64,000 nucleotides of DNA, taken from an uncultured Muribaculaceae bacterium (GTDB taxonomy: Bacteria > Bacteroidota > Bacteroidia > Bacteroidales > Muribaculaceae). This document shows positions 7,884-16,924 of the stretch, piece by piece. The notes under the pieces were generated by a model. That model made no database searches. It had not been told where the DNA came from and saw only the letters and a list, made by a program, of their open reading frames with translations. A program made the position numbers and the translations under genes. The DNA is taken from the NCBI GenBank assembly GCA_910589425.1, contig CAJUSZ010000007.1, positions 30,265-94,264 of the forward strand. Reading direction: 5' to 3'. The stretch's first letter is position 1. Each line of letters starts with the position of its first letter.

Positions 7884-10283
7884 CTATTTTGAGTAGTAAT
7901 AGTAGCTTGAGCCATAGTAATATCCGTAGGGCGACGAGGAAGTCTGGCGCACGTCGTTGAGTACGATGCTCATGCTGTTGTATTTTTTAAGCTGATAGAG
8001 GCGCATCACCTCGGGCAGAAGCGCTTTGTCGAATCTTCCGGCCCGCACCACAAACACTGTCCGGTCGGCCACATCGGCGATCAGCTGCGGGTCGGCCACG
8101 ATTGTGTCCGGCGGGCAGTCGATGATGATCACATCGTATATTTCACGCGCTTCGGCTATCATTTCCTTGAAGCGTCCGTTCTCAAGCAGCTCGGCGGGGT
8201 TGGGGGCCTTGTGGCCGATCGGCATGATGGACAGATTCTTCTCGAATTGTGTCGGAACCACCAGAGGTTTCCAGTCGTCGGTCTTTTCCGCCAGATAGTT
8301 GGTTACACCCTCCTCGGGATTCCCTATCACGGCCGAAGTGGAGCCGTGGCGCAGGTCGCCGTCGATGAGCAACACCTTTTTGCCCTTGATGGCGTAGGTC
8401 ATGGCGAGGTTGAGCGAGATGAACGATTTTCCCGAACCTGGGAAATAGGATGTTAGCATCAGCACTTTCGCTTTGTGGCGCGAATCTCCCATGAAGTCGA
8501 GGTTGCTCCGCATCACCCTGAAGGCCTCGTTGATGGCGTTGCGGTTGCCATGTTCCACCACGGGTTTGGTCCTCCCTTCCTCACGCTTTTGCTTGCGTGA
8601 GAACAGGCGCTTGCGCAGACTTTGCTCGCCCGGGATCTCGCCTGCAAATGGGATCGGCAGGGATTCGAGATCTTTCGACCGGCGCACTTTCGTGTCGAGA
8701 GTTACCGAAAGATAGAGAGCCACGGCCGGAATGAGGAGGCCGATGATGGCTGAAACCATAAGAATCATGTTTTTCTTAGGCGCTATAGGCAGCATCGGTG
8801 TGGTGGGAGCCGTGATTATGCGGGTGTTGTAGGATGTGAACGTCTGCGTGAGTTCGTTCTCCTCGCGCTTTTCGAGCAGGAAAAGATAGAGCGATTCCTT
8901 CACTTTCTGCTGGCGTTCCACCGAGATCAGATATTTCGCCTGATCAGGATTGGAGGCTATCTGTTCGCGTGCTTCGCCGCGTGCGTCGCGTGTGTTGGAA
9001 AGCGATGTGTTCAGGGCCGAGATCACCTGATCCACGGTCTTGACGATGGCCTGACGGAGGCCTCGGAGCGAAGCGTCGTAGTCCTTGACAAGGGGATTGT
9101 TTGCCGACGAGTTTGCCGCGATATTGTTGCGCGACAGCAGCATCTGGTTGTATTCCCCGATCTGGCTCTCTATGTTGAGATCCCCGATTCCGGTGTTGAC
9201 GGGAAGCACGGAAGTGCTGTTGGCCGGATTGCTGAGAAAATCACGCATGTAGCGGGCTATCATGAGCTTATTGTTGATCTCATACATCTCATCCTCATTC
9301 TTTACTGATTTCTCGAGATACATGCGCGAGGCCTGTTCCACATCCGGGATAAGATGGCGGCTCTTGAAGTCGGATATGTCGGCGTCGACTATGCCGAGGT
9401 CTTTCTCAATCACCGACAGACGCTCGTTGATGAAGTCGGATGTGGCGTGGGCTATGATGTTCTTGTCCTCGACCCATTTTTCGTTGTAGACCTCGATCAC
9501 TGTCTTCAGTATGTCGATTGCCATAGCCGGCGACACGGAAGTGGCGCGAAGATCTATCACGTCGGCCATTTTGTCGTGGAGTGTTCCCTTTACAGAGGAG
9601 CAATACCGGTTCACACTCTGTTGCAGACCGTTGCGGAACACGTGGATCTCCATCGGCTTGCCGATCTTTCCGGCGAAAGCCGGGTTGCGGCGGATGGTGA
9701 TGTCGCCTACCGGGGTCTTGACTGTGTTGAGATTCCAGTCGGTCTTGACCTCGTAGTCGAGCTTTTTCTTCTCCCCGTCGGTGTATGAGATGAAATCGTG
9801 AAGGATCATCCGGCCGTCGGGATTGAGCGTTATGTCGAGCGCGGCAAGACCGTTCTCGGGCAGACCGCTGAATCCGAGCAGCACTGGAAGATTTTTCCCG
9901 TAGAGGGTGTTGTCGTGGAATGTGCCTTTGGTGGTGTAGCTCACTTCGAGCCCGAGGCGTTTCACCACTTCATACATGATCGAGGGGGATGTGAAAGCTA
10001 TAAGCTCATTGTTCACACTCACCTTGCTGTTGACCAGACCCATCGATGAGAAAGCCTGCGAGACATCCATCATGGATCTCGATGATGACTGTTCCTTGAT
10101 CAGAACCGAGGCCGACGATTGATAGATGGGATTCTGGCATTTGATGTAGAAATAGCCTATGACAAGAAACGCCGCGACCGAGATGAGAAACCATTTCCAG
10201 TTGCCTATGCAGAGCCGGAAAAAATCTGTCGGGGAGAACGATCGCTCCTCGGTCAGTGATATTTCGTTAGGATTCGTGTCCAT
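7884..10283 (-). CDS. wzc: Wzc-type polysaccharide co-polymerase with tyrosine autokinase domain
   Basis: The 799-residue protein has a Wzz domain between two membrane helices (about residues 32-50 and 508-530), a long periplasmic coiled region, and a cytoplasmic BY-kinase. The kinase has Walker A PGSGKS around residues 615-620, Walker A' LLIDGD around 638-643 and Walker B IIIDCPP around 719-725. It ends in a tyrosine cluster (about residues 778-798) that is the expected autophosphorylation site. It controls chain length and couples polymerisation to export through the outer-membrane lipoprotein encoded 39 bp upstream. The phosphatase gene follows directly. Confidence 0.93.
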   Translation of the reverse strand: MDTNPNEISLTEERSFSPTDFFRLCIGNWKWFLISVAAFLVIGYFYIKCQNPIYQSSASVLIKEQSSSRSMMDVSQAFSSMGLVNSKVSVNNELIAFTSPSIMYEVVKRLGLEVSYTTKGTFHDNTLYGKNLPVLLGFSGLPENGLAALDITLNPDGRMILHDFISYTDGEKKKLDYEVKTDWNLNTVKTPVGDITIRRNPAFAGKIGKPMEIHVFRNGLQQSVNRYCSSVKGTLHDKMADVIDLRATSVSPAMAIDILKTVIEVYNEKWVEDKNIIAHATSDFINERLSVIEKDLGIVDADISDFKSRHLIPDVEQASRMYLEKSVKNEDEMYEINNKLMIARYMRDFLSNPANSTSVLPVNTGIGDLNIESQIGEYNQMLLSRNNIAANSSANNPLVKDYDASLRGLRQAIVKTVDQVISALNTSLSNTRDARGEAREQIASNPDQAKYLISVERQQKVKESLYLFLLEKREENELTQTFTSYNTRIITAPTTPMLPIAPKKNMILMVSAIIGLLIPAVALYLSVTLDTKVRRSKDLESLPIPFAGEIPGEQSLRKRLFSRKQKREEGRTKPVVEHGNRNAINEAFRVMRSNLDFMGDSRHKAKVLMLTSYFPGSGKSFISLNLAMTYAIKGKKVLLIDGDLRHGSTSAVIGNPEEGVTNYLAEKTDDWKPLVVPTQFEKNLSIMPIGHKAPNPAELLENGRFKEMIAEAREIYDVIIIDCPPDTIVADPQLIADVADRTVFVVRAGRFDKALLPEVMRLYQLKKYNSMSIVLNDVRQTSSSPYGYYYGSSYYYYSK

Positions 10284-10322
10284 TTTGTTGATAAAGTATG
10301 TCCGTTGTTTCAGGGGTGTGGA

Positions 10323-11156
10323 TTAGCGGAAAATAAGCACGGCGATCGTGGTCAGCAGCGATGCCACGGAGATCCAGAACGCGGTCGAGAGGAAGTTGTT
10401 GCCGTTGGTCGTGGTGGAGCGCTTCTGGTAGTCGTTGGGTTCGACATACACGGCGTCTCCCTGTTGCAGATAGAACGCCGGTGAATTCATGGCCTGCTGC
10501 GTGTCGGTCAGGTCGAGACGGTAGGCTTTGCGTTCGCCGTTTTCAGTCCGGAGTACGAGTACGTTGGTTCTCTGTCCGTTGATTGTCATGTCGCCGGCCA
10601 TGGCCAGGGCGTCGATTATCGTGATGTGGTCGCGGTTCAGTTCCATCCTTCCGGGATGGTTCACCTCGCCGAGTACACTGACCCCGGCGTTGGCAAACTC
10701 CACGGTTACGATCGGATCCTTCACGAGATCGCGCCCCATAAGCTCACCTTTGATGAATCCTGACAGTTCCGAGCGGGTCATCCCCTCCACCTTGAGTGTG
10801 CCGAGGATCGGGAAGTCGATCGTCCCCTCAGGGGAGACGGTGTAGAGCGACACGCCGGATTTCACACCGCCGTCGTTGCGGATGGTGTTGACGTCGGTGG
10901 TGAGTACGGCCTGGGTGATGTTGGTGGATACGACCGGGAGGTTGAAAAGCTTCGACAGCTGGTCGTCTTTTGAATGGACGATGATCGAGAGCTTGTCTTC
11001 GGGCTGCACTTTCAACTGGGTTGCTTTCAGGTCAACTTTCATGACGCTTTGGTCCACATCCTGAAAGTATGCCACATTTTTTGGCGTGCAGGATGTCAGT
11101 CCGACGGCGGCTGCGGCTATGAGGGCCGCTATGAGAGAACGAAAGGAAAGGTTCAT
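10323..11156 (-). CDS. Wza-type polysaccharide export lipoprotein
   Basis: The 277-residue product has a lipoprotein signal with lipobox LTSC (Cys23). A Poly_export domain starts near VQPEDKLSIIVHS, followed by a SLBB-like part around VSVLGEVNHPGRMEL and a C-terminal hydrophobic helix (STAFWISVASLLTTIAVLIF). It should form the outer-membrane channel for the capsule. It is the first structural gene after upxY and is followed by wzc. A second, diverged homologue lies at 25014-25817. Confidence 0.92.
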   Translation of the reverse strand: MNLSFRSLIAALIAAAAVGLTSCTPKNVAYFQDVDQSVMKVDLKATQLKVQPEDKLSIIVHSKDDQLSKLFNLPVVSTNITQAVLTTDVNTIRNDGGVKSGVSLYTVSPEGTIDFPILGTLKVEGMTRSELSGFIKGELMGRDLVKDPIVTVEFANAGVSVLGEVNHPGRMELNRDHITIIDALAMAGDMTINGQRTNVLVLRTENGERKAYRLDLTDTQQAMNSPAFYLQQGDAVYVEPNDYQKRSTTTNGNNFLSTAFWISVASLLTTIAVLIFR

Positions 11157-11208
11157 GTCTGGTTGATGGCTTGTTTGATAATTATGAGTATATCCTGACA
11201 GTAGTGGT

Positions 11209-11784
11209 TCAGGTTATGGCTTCCAGGTCTGAAAGAGGGACGCTCACCGAGGCGCAGCATAGATTGTCGATAAGAATTGAGATTCTCCGCAGTCCGTCGG
11301 CATCCTGGCTTGCCCGGCCACGGAGACCCTTAAGCGAACCGCGCACGATCTCCACTTCTTCTCCACGCAGTATCCTCGGGGCTGAGATTTCGATCGTCCG
11401 GTCCGAATTTCCTGCCATGAACATCAGTTTCTCCATTTCTGAAGCCGGAATTACAGCAGGTTTTCTCTCTCCCGGAGCCTTGAGCAGGGAGGTGATGGCC
11501 GGATTCCGCAGCAGGTCGTTGAGCTTTTGGGGAATGGTGTGGATGAATATGACCCTTGGAATCAGCAGGACTTCCACCCATTTTTTCCGGTCGCTCCATT
11601 GTCTCAGTTCCCTGCGCGACGGTATGTAGACGGAATAATCCTCGCGTCGCAAAGCGGCGGCGGCGGTTCGCTCCGCATTGCTCTTTGTGAAAGCCGCTAC
11701 CCACACTAAAGGCCGCGCTCCGCGGTCGTCAGTCCCATTGGCTGGCGGCAATCCCGACATCGAAAAATCATCGTTTCCCTGCAT
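11209..11784 (-). CDS. upxY: UpxY family transcription antiterminator (NusG-like)
   Basis: The product has a NusG N-terminal-like core that begins VWVAAFTKSNAERTAAAALR and a KOW-like C-terminus with LRGEEVEIVRGSLKGLRGRA. UpxY proteins of Bacteroidales bind the elongating polymerase in the leader of their own capsule operon and prevent premature termination. This matches its place as first gene of the operon. The start is uncertain. The frame is open to a GTG at 11844; the first ATG is at 11784 (191 residues), another at 11760. With the promoter at 11871-11901, the ATG start leaves a leader of about 80 nt. No upxZ partner follows. Confidence 0.85.
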   Translation of the reverse strand: MQGNDDFSMSGLPPANGTDDRGARPLVWVAAFTKSNAERTAAAALRREDYSVYIPSRRELRQWSDRKKWVEVLLIPRVIFIHTIPQKLNDLLRNPAITSLLKAPGERKPAVIPASEMEKLMFMAGNSDRTIEISAPRILRGEEVEIVRGSLKGLRGRASQDADGLRRISILIDNLCCASVSVPLSDLEAIT

Positions 11785-11870
11785 GATGTCCTGGCGGCGG
11801 TTGCGGATATCTGTGTGTAAATCCGTCTGTTGACGTCTGTTCACGCAGTCTGCAACCGCTCATTGTTCTG

Positions 11871-11901
11871 CAAAGATAAGCAAAAAATACGGATTGACAA
11901 A
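11871..11901 (-). promoter_or_regulatory. Promoter of the capsule operon (upstream of upxY)
   Basis: On the minus strand a TTTG (11901-11898) is followed after 19 bp by TATCTTTG (11878-11871), which fits the Bacteroidota -33/-7 consensus. Transcription should begin near 11865 and read through upxY and the whole minus-strand capsule operon. I see no inverted repeats flanking it within the 104-bp gap to xerD, so there is no sign of an invertible promoter. Confidence 0.75.
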
Positions 11902-11948
11902 TATGACGCATACGTTTGCCCGCGGCTGACGCATCCGCCGGCTCGTTC

Positions 11949-12917
11949 CTATCGGGTGTTTCCCGATGAAAATGTGTCAGACATGTTCTCGTAGGAAGAG
12001 GTGAAATGGGGGTGATGGTTGAGAAGTTCGGAACGGAGTCTGGTGCGGTCGAGATGGACGTAGATTTCGGTGGTGGCGATCGATTCATGCCCCAGCATTT
12101 CCTGGATGGCACGCAAGTTGGCGCCCCCTTCCAGAAGATGGGTGGCGAACGAGTGGCGCAACGTGTGGGGGCTTATCTTTTTCATGATTCCGGCCGCGGC
12201 CGCAAGATCCCTGACTATGTAGAACACCATCACCCTTGTCATTTTTGCCCCTCTGCGGTTGAGCAGCAATATGTCTTCGCTCCCTTTGCGGACATTCAGC
12301 TTGTTGCGTTCCGGAATATATTCGGAGATAAGTGACAGGGCTATGTCGGAGAGAGGGACTATGCGCTGTTTGCTCCCTTTTCCCTCGACGAGCATATAGC
12401 CCTCGCTGAAATTTATGTGGCTGATACGAAGCTCGGTGAGTTCGCTTGCCCGGACTCCGCTTCCATAAAGGATCTCGATGATGGTGTGGTTTCTGAGAGC
12501 TTCAGATTTGCCGCGGTCTATCGCTTTTACCATCGAGTCTATCTCATCGACAGACAGCACCTCGGGGAGATGGGCGGGGATGGCGGGCATTTCCACAAGA
12601 TCGCTCGGGTCAGACTCGATATAGCGTTCGAGTCTCATGAACTTGAAGAGAGACCTTATGCCGGCGAGGATCCGGGCTTGGGATCGGGGCTGGATGCCTA
12701 TTTCGTGAAGCGTTGCGAGAAATTCATGTATGTCGGCCGTCGTCGCCTCCTGTATGGGGGTGGACACAGACTGTAGAAATTCGAGCAGATGGGTCGCGTC
12801 GCGGAAATATGCTTCCGCTGTGTTGACCGAAAGTCCGCGCTCCAGCTTGAGATAGGCAGAGAAATCGCGCAGCAGGTCGCCGTCGGACGGAATGGTTCTT
12901 ACGGGATGGCTGCTCAT
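11949..12917 (-). CDS. xerD: Site-specific tyrosine recombinase XerD
   Basis: The 322-residue product has an N-terminal SAM-like core-binding domain (DFSAYLKLERGLSVNTAEAYF) and a catalytic domain with the tyrosine recombinase residues. The first Arg is in YGSGVRASEL, HTLRHSFATHLLEGGA supplies HxxR, GH is in MLGHESIATTEIYVH, and the tyrosine lies in that last motif. XerC/XerD resolve chromosome dimers at dif. The frame is open upstream to 13067, but the ATG at 12917 overlaps the preceding stop by 4 bp and fits the family N-terminus. Length and motifs suggest the housekeeping enzyme rather than a capsule phase-variation recombinase. Confidence 0.88.
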   Translation of the reverse strand: MSSHPVRTIPSDGDLLRDFSAYLKLERGLSVNTAEAYFRDATHLLEFLQSVSTPIQEATTADIHEFLATLHEIGIQPRSQARILAGIRSLFKFMRLERYIESDPSDLVEMPAIPAHLPEVLSVDEIDSMVKAIDRGKSEALRNHTIIEILYGSGVRASELTELRISHINFSEGYMLVEGKGSKQRIVPLSDIALSLISEYIPERNKLNVRKGSEDILLLNRRGAKMTRVMVFYIVRDLAAAAGIMKKISPHTLRHSFATHLLEGGANLRAIQEMLGHESIATTEIYVHLDRTRLRSELLNHHPHFTSSYENMSDTFSSGNTR

Positions 12918-13459
12918 AGGTTGACGGTGTAGCATACGGGATGCATCTCGTCGCGTTTGAACAGGATCGAGTTGTGAGTGCCGAGAAGCACGAGGGATGT
13001 CTCTATTGAAGACACCACTTCCCCTATCTGCGGTTCGGAGAAACCGTTTAGCCAGATTGTCTCGCAATTGCTGCGAAGGATTTCCACGAGCTGGGCAGGA
13101 GTGGTGTTTTTCGCCATGAAATATCCGGTCCGGGCCTTGCGGGCTTCGTCGGGATCTTTGGTTACGCGGGCGTCGGCCGAAGCCAGCAAGGCGGCCAGAG
13201 CGATGGATCTCGGGGCGTCCGGATCGATGAAGATTGTCCCACCCGTTTTCATGGCGCAGATCCGGTGGAAACGCAGGGCTTCCCTGCGGAGCCTGACTCC
13301 ACCCTCCGCAATGGCGAGATCCGAGATCTCATCGTCGGCATAGAATGCGTATTTGCGTCTGAGCCTGAGCAATTCCACGATTTTGAAAGCGAAAGGGGAG
13401 TGGACTCCATATCCACGGGAATGACGTGCCCGTTTGTAGGCGTCTGCTATCGAGAACAT
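12914..13459 (-). CDS. Hypothetical protein, probable eroded SAM-dependent methyltransferase relative
   Basis: The 181-residue product starts with RARHSRGYGVHSPFAFKIVELL, which resembles the N-terminal HSPF region of a class I methyltransferase family common in Bacteroidota. Its last part (SILFKRDEMHPVCYTVNL) resembles that family's final strand. The glycine-rich SAM-binding loop expected in the middle is missing; the equivalent place reads GGTIFIDPDAPRSIAL. It therefore probably does not bind SAM in the usual way. The frame is intact and it overlaps xerD by 4 bp. The family link is from memory of the motif and was not tested by search. Confidence 0.65.
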   Translation of the reverse strand: MFSIADAYKRARHSRGYGVHSPFAFKIVELLRLRRKYAFYADDEISDLAIAEGGVRLRREALRFHRICAMKTGGTIFIDPDAPRSIALAALLASADARVTKDPDEARKARTGYFMAKNTTPAQLVEILRSNCETIWLNGFSEPQIGEVVSSIETSLVLLGTHNSILFKRDEMHPVCYTVNL

Positions 13460-13515
13460 TGTGGATTCAGTTTGAAAGAAGATAAGAAGATAGGCGGGGA
13501 GCGAGGGGATTGGCG

Positions 13516-13544
13516 GACAGAAAGACCGGGTCAGTCTTTCTGTC
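13516..13544 (-). terminator. Strong hairpin spanning the yfhO-like stop codon
   Basis: An 11-bp perfect inverted repeat (13516-13526 with 13534-13544) has a 7-nt loop that contains the stop codon of the YfhO-type gene. No T-run follows on the minus strand, so it may be a 3'-end stability or processing element rather than a classical terminator. Confidence 0.4.
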
Positions 13545-15996
13545 TGCTTGCGTTTCTTTTGCGCATCAGGGCAATGGCCGCTGCGGCGATTGCCGACGCG
13601 CAGAGGAGATAGATCACGATAATGGATCCGACGGAGATGCGTTCCGTTACCCTTACCGACTGGGGATCGAACTCAAACTGTATGTTATGTTCGCCTGCCG
13701 GCAGTCTGAGCGCTCGCAACACATAGTTGACCCTTCCGATGGGGGTCTCCTTGCCGTCGATGGTGGCTGTCCATCCCCAGGGGAAGAATATCTCGCTGAA
13801 GACGGCTATTCCGCCTTTGGCGCTCCGGTAGCGGTAGTTCAGCCGGTTGGGTGCGTATTTGGTCTCGAAGATGGTGTCTCCGGCCATTTTCGGGGCGGCC
13901 TGTCCAAGAGTGTTTGCGAAGATCTTGTCGGCTACGGCTGCATGTCTTGTGTCGAGGGAGTCGAGAGCCGCCATCTCCTTGTCGGCGTCGTCCACGTACG
14001 CAATGCTGTCCACAATCCATGCGTTTCCGAGGGCACCGGGATTCTCCATGTATTCGGCGTCGCCTGAGATGACATATTTTGTGTTGAGCATGTTGAGAAC
14101 CGACATGTTGTTCTTGGCGATCTGCTTCTCGATCAGGTCATTGTAGCGTGTGAGCTTTGCCGCGTGGTATCCTCCTATGGTCTTGTGGAAATAAGAAGGC
14201 TCGGCGCTTCCGAAGCGGTTCACGTCGAGAACGCGGTAGTTGGTCTTGTCGGCGAGTATGGCTTTGTCAGCCTGGGTGGGGGTGAATACGGCCGCGCGTT
14301 CTTCGGGTTCGACAAAGTTGTCGGAGTTCACGTAGCGTTTGTTGACAGAGAAAAGGTCTATGAGTATCACTGCTGTCAATGCACACACCATGAGAGTCTT
14401 GTTCGTATATGCCTTGCGGATGTAGAGCCACACCACGAGCGAGCCTATGACGATGAACGCCAGCGATCTGAGGCAGTCGGCGCTTACGAGCGACAGGCGA
14501 GAGTCGCGTATGGCTGCGATGACGTTGGCATACTGGGGATTCGCGAACGCTCCTGCTTCGGAGAGCTGCTGTGTCTCCTGCGCGCTGAAAGGCTGGCCGA
14601 ATACCGACGGGGCCATCCATCCGATAAGACATACAGCCGCGCAGGTGCCGGCTACGGCATAGAAAGTCCATTTATAGCGTGCGAGGAATCCGTCGTCATC
14701 AAGAATCTTTTTGACACACATCACGGCCAATAGCGGAATGGTGAATTCAACTATGACCAGAATGCTCGACACTGCCCGGAATTTGTTATACATCGGGAAG
14801 TTGTCGATGAAAAAGTCGGTCAGCGGCTGGAAGTTGTGTCCCCATGAGAGCATGATCGCGAGTATGCTGACGGCGAAAAGTGCCCATTTCATCGGGCCGG
14901 TAACGACGAAGAGAGCCAGAATGGCGAGTACGAGGACAAAGGCTCCGGTGTAGACAGGGCCGTTGGTCATCGGCTGATCGCCGAAATATTGCGGCCACTG
15001 CTGGAGAAACTGTGCCTCCTCGGGCGACAGATAGAAATCGGATGCCTTGTCCGTGTCCGCTACGGAGAGCAGCTTGTTTTGCGCGCCCTCTGGCTTTATG
15101 GTGGCGCCTCCTTTTACATTCGGGATAAGCAGTGTCCATGTTTCGTCCACACCGTAGCTCCAGGCGGTTATTGCGTTGCGGTCCATCCCTCCTGTGGCCT
15201 CGTCGGATGCTTCCGCTTTCAGGTCGGTGGCTTTTCCGCGCACGGTCTCTTTTGAATATTCGTAAGTGTTGTAGAGGCTGGCGGAATTGGCCGCCACACC
15301 CAGTGCGCCTGCCACCACGATGCATGCTGTGGCGATGCCCCATCTTGCGAGAGTCTTTTCCTTGATGGCGATGAATAGCCATGCGATTATCATGAATGCG
15401 ACCACAAACAGGAAATAGTATGACATCTGGATGTGGTTGTTGAGGATCTGAAGAGCCGCGAAAAGGGCTGTGAGGGCGGTTCCTGCGAGATACTTGCCGC
15501 GGTAACAGAGGGCGATTCCTCCTATGGTCGGCGGAATATAGCAAAGAGTGCCGAATTTCCAGATATGGCCGGCGCCGATGATAATTATGAAATAAGTGGA
15601 TAATCCCCATGCCACGGCTCCGAAAAGCGATGTTGTCCATCTAAAACGCATGCAGAGGCACATTATGAAGAAGCCTATCATCATGCTGAAAAGAAGGCTC
15701 GCCGGCCATGGAAGCCACAGTCCGAACATGCTGTTTGCCCAGCCGAGCCATCCGGATGCAGCGTATGAAGGTGCGATCTGGAAAGTGGGCATTCCTCCGA
15801 AAAGCGCGTCTGTCCAGCGTGTTGTCTCGCCGCTTGTTTCCTGATACTGGCTCGCTTCATGTCCGTTGGCAAGGCCCTGTATGGTGTCGTGCTGTTGCAG
15901 CACGTTCCCCTGAATGTCGTCGGGATAGAAAAAAAGAACAGCCACCAATGCAATGAGCAATGCGGCCAGGACAGTGTAAAGAGTGTTGCGTTTCAT
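13531..15996 (-). CDS. YfhO family multi-pass membrane protein
   Basis: The 821-residue protein has an N-terminal membrane helix, many further helices (about 12-13 in all), and a C-terminal soluble domain with FSEIFFPWGWTATIDGKE followed by a last helix (SVGSIIVIYLLCASAIAAAA). This layout is that of the YfhO family, GT-C-like membrane proteins linked to glycosylation of envelope polymers in Gram-positives. The function in Bacteroidales is not established. The region with VNRFGSAEPSYFHKTIGGY is characteristic of the family. It is flanked by lrp upstream and the methyltransferase relative downstream on the same strand. Confidence 0.85.
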   Translation of the reverse strand: MKRNTLYTVLAALLIALVAVLFFYPDDIQGNVLQQHDTIQGLANGHEASQYQETSGETTRWTDALFGGMPTFQIAPSYAASGWLGWANSMFGLWLPWPASLLFSMMIGFFIMCLCMRFRWTTSLFGAVAWGLSTYFIIIIGAGHIWKFGTLCYIPPTIGGIALCYRGKYLAGTALTALFAALQILNNHIQMSYYFLFVVAFMIIAWLFIAIKEKTLARWGIATACIVVAGALGVAANSASLYNTYEYSKETVRGKATDLKAEASDEATGGMDRNAITAWSYGVDETWTLLIPNVKGGATIKPEGAQNKLLSVADTDKASDFYLSPEEAQFLQQWPQYFGDQPMTNGPVYTGAFVLVLAILALFVVTGPMKWALFAVSILAIMLSWGHNFQPLTDFFIDNFPMYNKFRAVSSILVIVEFTIPLLAVMCVKKILDDDGFLARYKWTFYAVAGTCAAVCLIGWMAPSVFGQPFSAQETQQLSEAGAFANPQYANVIAAIRDSRLSLVSADCLRSLAFIVIGSLVVWLYIRKAYTNKTLMVCALTAVILIDLFSVNKRYVNSDNFVEPEERAAVFTPTQADKAILADKTNYRVLDVNRFGSAEPSYFHKTIGGYHAAKLTRYNDLIEKQIAKNNMSVLNMLNTKYVISGDAEYMENPGALGNAWIVDSIAYVDDADKEMAALDSLDTRHAAVADKIFANTLGQAAPKMAGDTIFETKYAPNRLNYRYRSAKGGIAVFSEIFFPWGWTATIDGKETPIGRVNYVLRALRLPAGEHNIQFEFDPQSVRVTERISVGSIIVIYLLCASAIAAAAIALMRKRNASRQKD

Positions 15997-16107
15997 CTGT
16001 TGGGATTTGTCCGGTTCAGTAAAGTCCGGAGAGTAAAAGCATAAGGGAGGGATTACAGGTCAGCGGAGCAACTCCGATAGCCGCTCCGCCGTTTGTCGTG
16101 TGTCTGT

Positions 16108-16115
16108 CAAAGTTA
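16108..16115 (-). promoter_or_regulatory. Probable -7 element for the yfhO-like gene
   Basis: The minus strand reads TAACTTTG, a perfect TAnnTTTG match, in the gap between lrp and the YfhO-type gene. No good TTTG lies 19-21 bp upstream, so the -33 part is weak. The transcript leader would be about 105 nt and would include a 7-bp GC hairpin (16063-16069 with 16083-16089). Confidence 0.5.
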
Positions 16116-16127
16116 CGGATGTTCCGG

Positions 16128-16616
16128 TCAGGATTTTTTCCGGTTCGGCGCCGATTTGTCGACATTGACCTTGATCTGGCGGTTGAGGCTTTGTTCAAGA
16201 GAGATGAGTGTCTCTGTTTCAGTAACGCCGGGTATATGCTGGATTTTATTGTTGAGCAGATCCATGAGATGCTGGTTGTCTTTGGCATAGACTTTGATAA
16301 GCATCGAGTAGGGTCCTGTGGTGAAATGGCATTCCACAACCTCGGGGATCTCGGCGAGGAGCTTTGCCGCTTCGCGATACATCGAGCCTTTCTGGAGGCG
16401 TACTCCTATATATGTGCAGGTGTTGTAGCCTAATGTGCATGGATCTACGTGATAGCCGGATCCTGTGATAACCTTCATTTCAACAAGCCGTGCAATGCGC
16501 TGGTGGATGGCGGCGCGTGATACTCCGCAAACGACGGCCACATCTTTCGAAGGGATGCGGGCGTTTTCCATGATGATGTTGAGAATCTTTTTGTCGAGAT
16601 TATCTATCTTGTCCAT
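16128..16616 (-). CDS. Lrp/AsnC family transcriptional regulator
   Basis: The 162-residue product has the AsnC-type helix-turn-helix at its N-terminus (DNLDKKILNIIMENARIPSK, then GVSRAAIHQRIARLVEMKVI) and a RAM-type ligand-binding domain at the C-terminus (about residues 68-145, with VVECHFTTGPYSMLIKVYAK). Such proteins form octamers and sense amino acids. A basic tail (NVDKSAPNRKKS) follows. Its own promoter lies 43 bp upstream. The target genes cannot be read from the sequence. Confidence 0.92.
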   Translation of the reverse strand: MDKIDNLDKKILNIIMENARIPSKDVAVVCGVSRAAIHQRIARLVEMKVITGSGYHVDPCTLGYNTCTYIGVRLQKGSMYREAAKLLAEIPEVVECHFTTGPYSMLIKVYAKDNQHLMDLLNNKIQHIPGVTETETLISLEQSLNRQIKVNVDKSAPNRKKS

Positions 16617-16658
16617 TTTTTAAATTTATCGCTAATTAGATTGGTTGAATTACCGTGG

Positions 16659-16690
16659 CAAAATTACGCAAAAAAACAGGAACTTCCAAA
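16659..16690 (-). promoter_or_regulatory. Promoter of the Lrp-type regulator gene
   Basis: On the minus strand TTTG (16690-16687), a 20-bp spacer and TAATTTTG (16666-16659) form a canonical Bacteroidota promoter. The predicted transcript leader is about 38 nt. Confidence 0.75.
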
Positions 16691-16892
16691 ACTGATGGGT
16701 AAAAAAATGACAAAATATTTGTTAACCATGCAGTATTATTCAGTGTAATGTCATGTAAGAGGTGAATCTATCTAATTTGCGTTGTCGGGATAGGATTGGT
16801 GCGGGGCCTAAGCTCTATTGTGGCATGTAGGAGGTGGTGAGTATGACTAAAAGTAAAAGAATGTTAAAATTACTGATTTAATGCCCGTAAAA

Positions 16893-16924
16893 TTTGGATA
16901 TGAATTTCAAAGATCGTAACTTTG
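16893..16924 (+). promoter_or_regulatory. Promoter upstream of tRNA-Pro
   Basis: TTTG (16893-16896), a 20-bp spacer and TAACTTTG (16917-16924) match the consensus fully. The predicted start near 16930 lies about 147 nt ahead of the mature tRNA, which is much longer than the roughly 46-nt leader of the tRNA-Asp gene nearby. Confidence 0.75.

Noticed and set aside
11949..12917. XerD-type recombinase next to the capsule operon as a phase-variation switch
   Set aside because: The protein has housekeeping XerD length and motifs, and no inverted repeats flank the capsule promoter.
16063..16089. 7-bp GC hairpin between lrp and the YfhO-type gene as an lrp terminator
   Set aside because: No T-run follows on the minus strand and the loop is 13 nt, so termination is not supported.
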